Shown one piece after another: positions 58,842 to 64,000 of a stretch of DNA of 64,000 bases. The notes below the pieces were generated by a model that searched no databases, was not told the origin of the DNA, and was given only the letters and a program-made list of their open reading frames with translations. The translations under genes and the position numbers were made by a program. Numbering within the stretch: position 1 is the stretch's first letter; each line of letters opens with the position of its first letter. Source of the DNA: Smittium mucronatum (lineage: Eukaryota; Kickxellomycota; Harpellomycetes; Harpellales; Legeriomycetaceae); NCBI GenBank assembly GCA_001953115.1, contig LSSL01000092.1, positions 27,320 through 91,319 of the forward strand. Direction: 5' to 3'.

Positions 58842-59941
58842 CTACCAGCACAATAGGTGAACATCTTTCAAAAAAATGAAATTTTGACTAGTATAAGCGT
58901 TTTTTTCGAAAACCTCCAACATTTATCGATTAATTCTGTTTAAATATAATCTACTGGATATAATGATATAAAGCCTTAATACTAAATAATTAAGGTTATT
59001 TTTGACAGATCGCATTATGAAAAATGTTTATTATTTTCAAAATAGTGGTTTGATTGAAATAAGTTTAGATTTATCAAACTATGGTTCTTTTTTCAAAATA
59101 ATCTATCGAATTCTTCAAAGAAATGATTATATTGGAAGATTCCCGATTTTTTCATATTTAATTTTTTTACTAAAATCGGCATACTATATCTAATTCATTT
59201 GACGCAGTGAGAGAAACTTTATTTTTCGGCGATTAAAATATCCATAGGGGCTCTGAAATTTTGTTTTTTTTTAATCCCTCCTCGCTGCTACACTGATATA
59301 TTTAACTGAATTTAACACACATTTGAGATTATACCCAAAATTCAATGACTTGAAATTACCTTTATATCCACTCTATTACACTTTGGCTATACACTACTAT
59401 ATTTAATGGTAGTTTCAGCTGCGCAGATAAATATAGGCTGCAACAGCTTTGATTATCTATTATTTTGATAATAACAACACCCTATAGATAACATAATTAC
59501 TAAAAATTGACTAAAAATTATGAAAACTTTCGATGGTGAAATGCCTATTTGATTTATATTGATATGATAAAGATTTTTTAAACTTGTTTAGATCAATTTG
59601 AATTGATAAGGATTATAAAAAAATAGCTATTAGACAGGGCTCTTTCTAATATAAAACTGAAAATTATTAATAATTGTTCTTATTTTGAAAAAAATACAAT
59701 AATTAGATAAATCCAGACTTATTTCAGTTAAACCACTATTTTGAAAATATTATTATTTTTCATGATAGCACGATTTGTTAATAATAACCTTGATCATTTA
59801 GTATTAAGGCTTTATATCATTATATCCAGTAGATTATATGTAAACAGAATTAATCGATAAATGTTGGAGGTTTTAGAATAAAACTTTTATACTAGTCAAA
59901 ATTTCATTTTTTTGAAAGATGTTCACTCATTGTGCTGGTAG
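58842..59941. mobile_element. 1.1-kb element with ~300-bp terminal inverted repeats
   Basis: The left arm (58842-about 59145) starts CTACCAGCACAATAGGTGAA. The right arm (about 59637-59941) is its inverse, ending TTCACTCATTGTGCTGGTAG. Matching blocks inside the arms are ATCTTTCAAAAAAATGAAAT, TTGACTAGTATAA, ACATTTATCGATTAATTCTG, TCTACTGGATATAATGATAT and TTTTCAAAATAGTGGTTT. The central ~490 bp are unique and non-coding. Long arms suggest a Mutator-like or foldback element. No clear target duplication was found (CATTA-like on both sides). The frame 59002-59193 lies in the left arm and has no intact counterpart in the right arm. Confidence 0.8.
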
Positions 59942-60369
59942 CCCATTAATTACATATTTAAAAAACGGAAAAATAAAATATTTTTTTCTTCAGCAAGCCT
60001 ACAGAGGAATAAAAAATTACAAAAGCCGGATCAAAACTCTTTTTTTTCCCTTAGCCTTTTTTGAAAAAACAAAGCAGAAAACACAAACAAGCTATATTGA
60101 ATTGTCTTACGTTGCAAATCCCATTTTTATATAGTATTTTCCCAATAGTTTTTTAGTACATTTTTTAAATACAAATGATCTAAAACCATAAAAGTGAATA
60201 TTAAAGATCTAATCCCCAAAAGAGGACACTTGGTACCAACATAACAGACCAACTGTACTAAATAACATAAAAAGATACTATTCCGGTTTCCTTGTGAAAA
60301 AAATCGCGGCTCAAATCGATATATTTTAAGCTATAGAGCGAGAGCCAATAAAATATAAGTAAGGTGATT

Positions 60370-60403
60370 TTTCAAGATTGTCAGTTCTTCCACAATCTTG
60401 AAA
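60370..60403. repeat. Perfect hairpin, 12-bp stem
   Basis: TTTCAAGATTGT pairs with ACAATCTTGAAA across a 10-nt loop. No adjacent gene, so a terminator role is not supported. Confidence 0.7.
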
Positions 60404-61465
60404 TTAATTAAATTATGAAGACGTGTTCCCAAAACTTTTTATATCAATTAAAAAGCATCTGTATCGCAAGGTGCCATGACTATTTGCACATTCCATTTCG
60501 TCTACTCTTTCTACCTATCATTTTACATGATTAAGATAATATTGGCGAATGAAATGTTGTATTTTTATAATTATGCACCAAAAAATTCAAACTTTAATTC
60601 TCTCTATTTATTGGTAAAAAAGTATACGAAATGTCCAGTATGTGAATTGGTAGTATGCCAATAGTCCTGACGCCGTATCGCAATTACAAGTCTTTTCAGA
60701 TAGCCTGGCGAGTTTTTACTAACCTAAAAACTAAAAAATTTAAAGTTTGCGAGTTTATCAAAAAGCTTGGAAATTTTTCAGTTTTTAAGCCTATAAAAAA
60801 AACCTGCTAAAGATGTGCAACACGTTAAATTAGCCACTCTTACAGAAAAAAGCTCAGGAAGTCCTTATTAAGACAACGTTCTAAGATTTTTCTCATCAAT
60901 TAAAAAAATAAATTAAAAGGTCAATATCTATTTTTATTTTTTTTGGAGTGAATCTAGCTAATATAAAAATAGTTAATTTCTAACTCAGCACCTCATCTAG
61001 AAGAGTGATTCACATCTGTAAATTTATGTCATCAAATTTGATCTAATATCTCAAATTCAATCATTCAGATAATTGGAAAATTATATCCAATAAAATTTAA
61101 GATTTAACAAAACTTTTTAAAAAATCACAAAAAAATACAAAAAAATACAAAAAAAAATTTAAAAAAATTATCCATATAGCAAATCTAATATATAACGGTC
61201 TATTAAACGGCTTAAAGAGGCGGTAGAAACCCACTAAAGATAACTTTTTAGAATATTCGTTAAAAAAAATATCAATGTAAACCTAATCGGAGAAAAAAAA
61301 TACTTTTAATAACACCAGTGTATGCGAAAAATCAATAAAATATATCAAATCAGATTGCACTAAATATTTTGAAGTTTTCATTATATATTTTTTTGGTAAA
61401 AATACACAAAAAAATTTTAAAAAAATCTTTCATGGATTCAATTTAAAGGGTTAGAATGGGCTGAG

Positions 61466-61515
61466 CCCAGTTTAAGGATAAATATAGAGGCGCTCTCTAA
61501 GATTCTTAAACTGGG
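61466..61515. repeat. Inverted repeat CCCAGTTTAAG, 11-bp arms
   Basis: CCCAGTTTAAG (61466-61476) and CTTAAACTGGG (61505-61515) with 28 nt between, in a GC-richer patch that also contains GGGCTGAGCCC just before. It could be the remains of a very small foldback element. Confidence 0.65.
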
Positions 61516-62216
61516 TTTAAACGCCCTTAGGCTTATATTTTAATATGCAGGAGAGTTTAATGATTCGATTTTTCTTTAGAATATTTTATTGGTTCAAAAG
61601 GCAAAGTAATGATTTTTACTAGGATAAAGAGTAGAAATAGAAACTAGAGACTAGAGACTAGACAGAATTGAACTTGTTGAAAAGATTAGTCATTTCTCTT
61701 ATTGCTAAGCTCCTGGTTTAAACAGTTTTATGACATAGAATAATCGATACGTTTTATTATTTTAAAATAACCACATAGTCTCGGAGAGGTAGATTATTAT
61801 CTTAAGACATTGCGGAGTTACTAGAATTTTATTGAATATAATCGAAAGATATAAATGTGCTCGTTACAGAGAGTTTAAAATTCCGAAGAATAATTTCATT
61901 ATCCATTCAATATCTGTTGCAAAACAAATAATGAATAGATATACTATATGCGGGATGAAAAATATTTAACTCTACCGGATAGTTAGGTACAAGGAGAATA
62001 TAAAGTAAAGAATATCCTCAGATACATATATATGAATATTATATCGCTGGCTAAATTGATTAGTGAAAAATCGGGAGTCTTGTAATAATCAAGGAAATAA
62101 GTTCTTGGTCTATAAGAGACACGCAATTGTTCCTCTCTTTAGAAATCAGATTATTTTTTTGTAAAAATGATACTGATATAGATACTGAGCTATTCCTATC
62201 ATCGATACATAAAATT

Positions 62217-62238
62217 GTAAAAGTAAATTTACTTTTAC
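62217..62238. repeat. 22-bp perfect palindrome
   Basis: GTAAAAGTAAA followed directly by its complement TTTACTTTTAC. Partly a product of a TACTTT simple repeat. Confidence 0.8.
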
Positions 62239-64000
62239 TTTTACAGGGGTTTAAACCTGCCTGAAGTTTCTGATAGCAAGATGGAAAATAAAAATACAAT
62301 CCAGTGAAATAAATTTTAAAAAATAAAATTACGAAAACCCAATTAAAAGTAAACTGCTGGAGTTGAAAAACTTAATACCAGCCACAAAAAAGTCCATAAA
62401 CTGATAAAAGTACAAAATTTCTTCAAAAAAAATTCAAAAAAATGAATTAAAGAGCACCAGAGAAAGAAAAAAAATCACTTAATGTATATAATATGAAAAT
62501 CGAGCTTTTCATTATCTACAAAAAAATGGGATAAAAAAATCAGTCTTTTTTAAGTTAAAAACTCCCTATTAAGCAGCCCCAAAGCGGTTGATTCCTACCT
62601 AATGAAATGGGTATTTATCAGCCGCAAATATTGAGAAATCAGGGAGGATTCGCATGAAAATATGACAAATAAAGGCCCGGAGATTTACTTTGAGTACTAT
62701 GGGCAATATTAACTGTCTTATTTTGAGCTATATTAACCAGAAAACGACCAGATATCAATTAAAAAAGAAGTAACTCAAATGAAGATAATAATGATACATA
62801 TAGCGAACGGATCCTATATCCAAAAATATATGAAATCTGATAGAATTCCTGAAATTGCGACATCAACTTCGATCAATTTATAGATGTATAAAATAAGGTC
62901 TTTGAAGAACTGGATTTCAAAATATTAAACCATAAAATTATGAAGCCTATGGGAAGCCTGTGGTAAAATAGAATTTTCATAAAAACAAACATCTGTTAAA
63001 ATGAAAATAGAGAATTTTGAAAAATCCATAAAAAAACACTAAATCAAAAATTAAAGATATTTAATTTTAAAAACTTAATTTCCAAGGGTGTAAAAACCCA
63101 TCTTTTACAACAGAAAGAACTCAAATACGAGAATTTATTTACTATAAAAAAATATATAAAAAGTTAAAAATTTTACAAATAAGGTGCATAATATAATGAG
63201 GAACAATTAATTAACACAAATCCAGGAATAATAAAAATTTAAAAGTAATTGAGTGCAAAAATCAGAATTATTTTTTTTAGAAAAAACCAATCTGTAACAA
63301 ATTTATGCTCAATATGAACATCATTGCATTGAAATAAATAATTTTAGTATCTGAAAAATCAAATTTGCAAAATTGGAACAAGAAATTATACTCGAAAACC
63401 CAAAACTAATATTTTAATAATTCAGGAAATCTTTCTAAATAAAAAATGGTAACACCATTAAAAATTCTGTTAAACTACTATCAAGTGTAAATATAAGATT
63501 TACAAGAGAGGAAATGGGCTCTTGATGTGAATCAGAATCAAACATGTGCTAGTCATTGTCTAATTCATAAATATAAATGTCTTTGTGACAGGGATATTCC
63601 AGTGGTGAAAAAAAAACAAAAAAACTTAAAATTATAATATCTAATTCACGCATAGTTCGTAGGAGATTAAGAAAAAAAGGCTCATGAAAGTTTCAAAACA
63701 TTATTTAAAAAAATTAATTAGAAAATAACACATAATATTTTCCAGTGTTATCAATATGGGCACTATTGAAGGTTTTCGGTTACTTGAAGATTTCAAGAAT
63801 AAAATTTCAAATAATAAATAATCTAATCCGCTAATCTCAAGATGGAATATGAAATTTATATGCCAAATTTCCGAAAATATTTTTTATTATAGAATGGATC
63901 AAGGTCAAACCTATCATCTCCAAAAAATGCGTTGATATGTATAATAAGTTCCCTGCTACCAAAAAATGCAGTATATCCATGATCACATAAAGAAGAAAAA

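Larger units (their letters stand above)
59942..64000. other. AT-rich gene-poor right end
   Basis: No gene is recognised. Frames reach 71 codons at most within this part (62060-62299 is 79 codons, Ser/Leu/Ile-rich, minus). The stretch at 63510-63620 encodes a 38-residue Cys/His-rich peptide (TCASHCLIHKYKCLCDRD) between stops, which may be a zinc-knuckle relic. Three perfect hairpins are listed separately. Short A-rich repeats (AAAAAATAC) occur at 61130. Confidence 0.45.

Noticed and set aside
60370..60403. Bacterial-type intrinsic terminator
   Set aside because: Good hairpin but the organism is eukaryotic and no gene ends here.

Overview
The window is eukaryotic and almost certainly fungal. 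It encodes a Zn2Cys6 (Gal4-type) transcription factor, short spliceosomal introns with GT...AG borders (102-182 nt), a long mitochondrial-type PPR protein, and relics of DIRS, piggyBac and Tc1-type elements. The DNA is very AT-rich, with poly-A/T runs throughout the non-genic parts. Extreme AT content, short introns, a mitochondrial-type BipA GTPase and DIRS elements together suggest an early-diverging fungus. An insect-gut Kickxellomycotina/Harpellales type is my guess; nothing in the window proves it.

Layout. 1-8.8 kb: AT-rich desert with a possible gene end at the left edge and a few tRNA-like relics. 8.8-18.3 kb: a compact gene island. It holds a PPR protein (minus), a possible small two-exon membrane protein (minus), a three-exon TypA/BipA GTPase (plus) and a two-exon FAD-dependent oxidoreductase (minus, convergent with TypA). 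18.4-53.9 kb: a 35-kb desert of decayed mobile DNA. 53.95-58.46 kb: an intronless 1501-residue Zn2Cys6 regulator. 58.5-64 kb: AT-rich DNA with a 1.1-kb element bounded by long inverted repeats.

The desert is the most informative part. (i) A DIRS-type tyrosine-recombinase retrotransposon relic lies at about 24.0-28.6 kb. RT (YIDD), RNase H and a YR HxxR motif occur in order, between inverted and permuted terminal sequences. (ii) A piggyBac transposase pseudogene lies on the minus strand at 41.4-42.86 kb, next to an assembly gap. Small elements with TTAA-CCCTTTC termini, the expected piggyBac target and end type, lie at 13.1, 36.4, 37.5, 48.9, 49.1 and probably 51.3 and 52.8 kb. (iii) Two larger members of that family lie in opposite orientation at 45.3-46.5 and 47.06-47.81 kb. 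They carry a ~117-bp internal tandem repeat, and one holds a nested 642-bp insertion flanked by an 11-bp duplication. (iv) Smaller relics include a Tc1-like helix-turn-helix fragment, a possible LINE RT fragment and tRNA-like heads.

The PPR protein and the TypA/BipA GTPase both start with mitochondrial-type presequences and would both act in organellar RNA metabolism or translation. The oxidoreductase and the Zn2Cys6 protein are not obviously linked to them. All protein and repeat identifications were made by reading translations by eye; no database search was possible.
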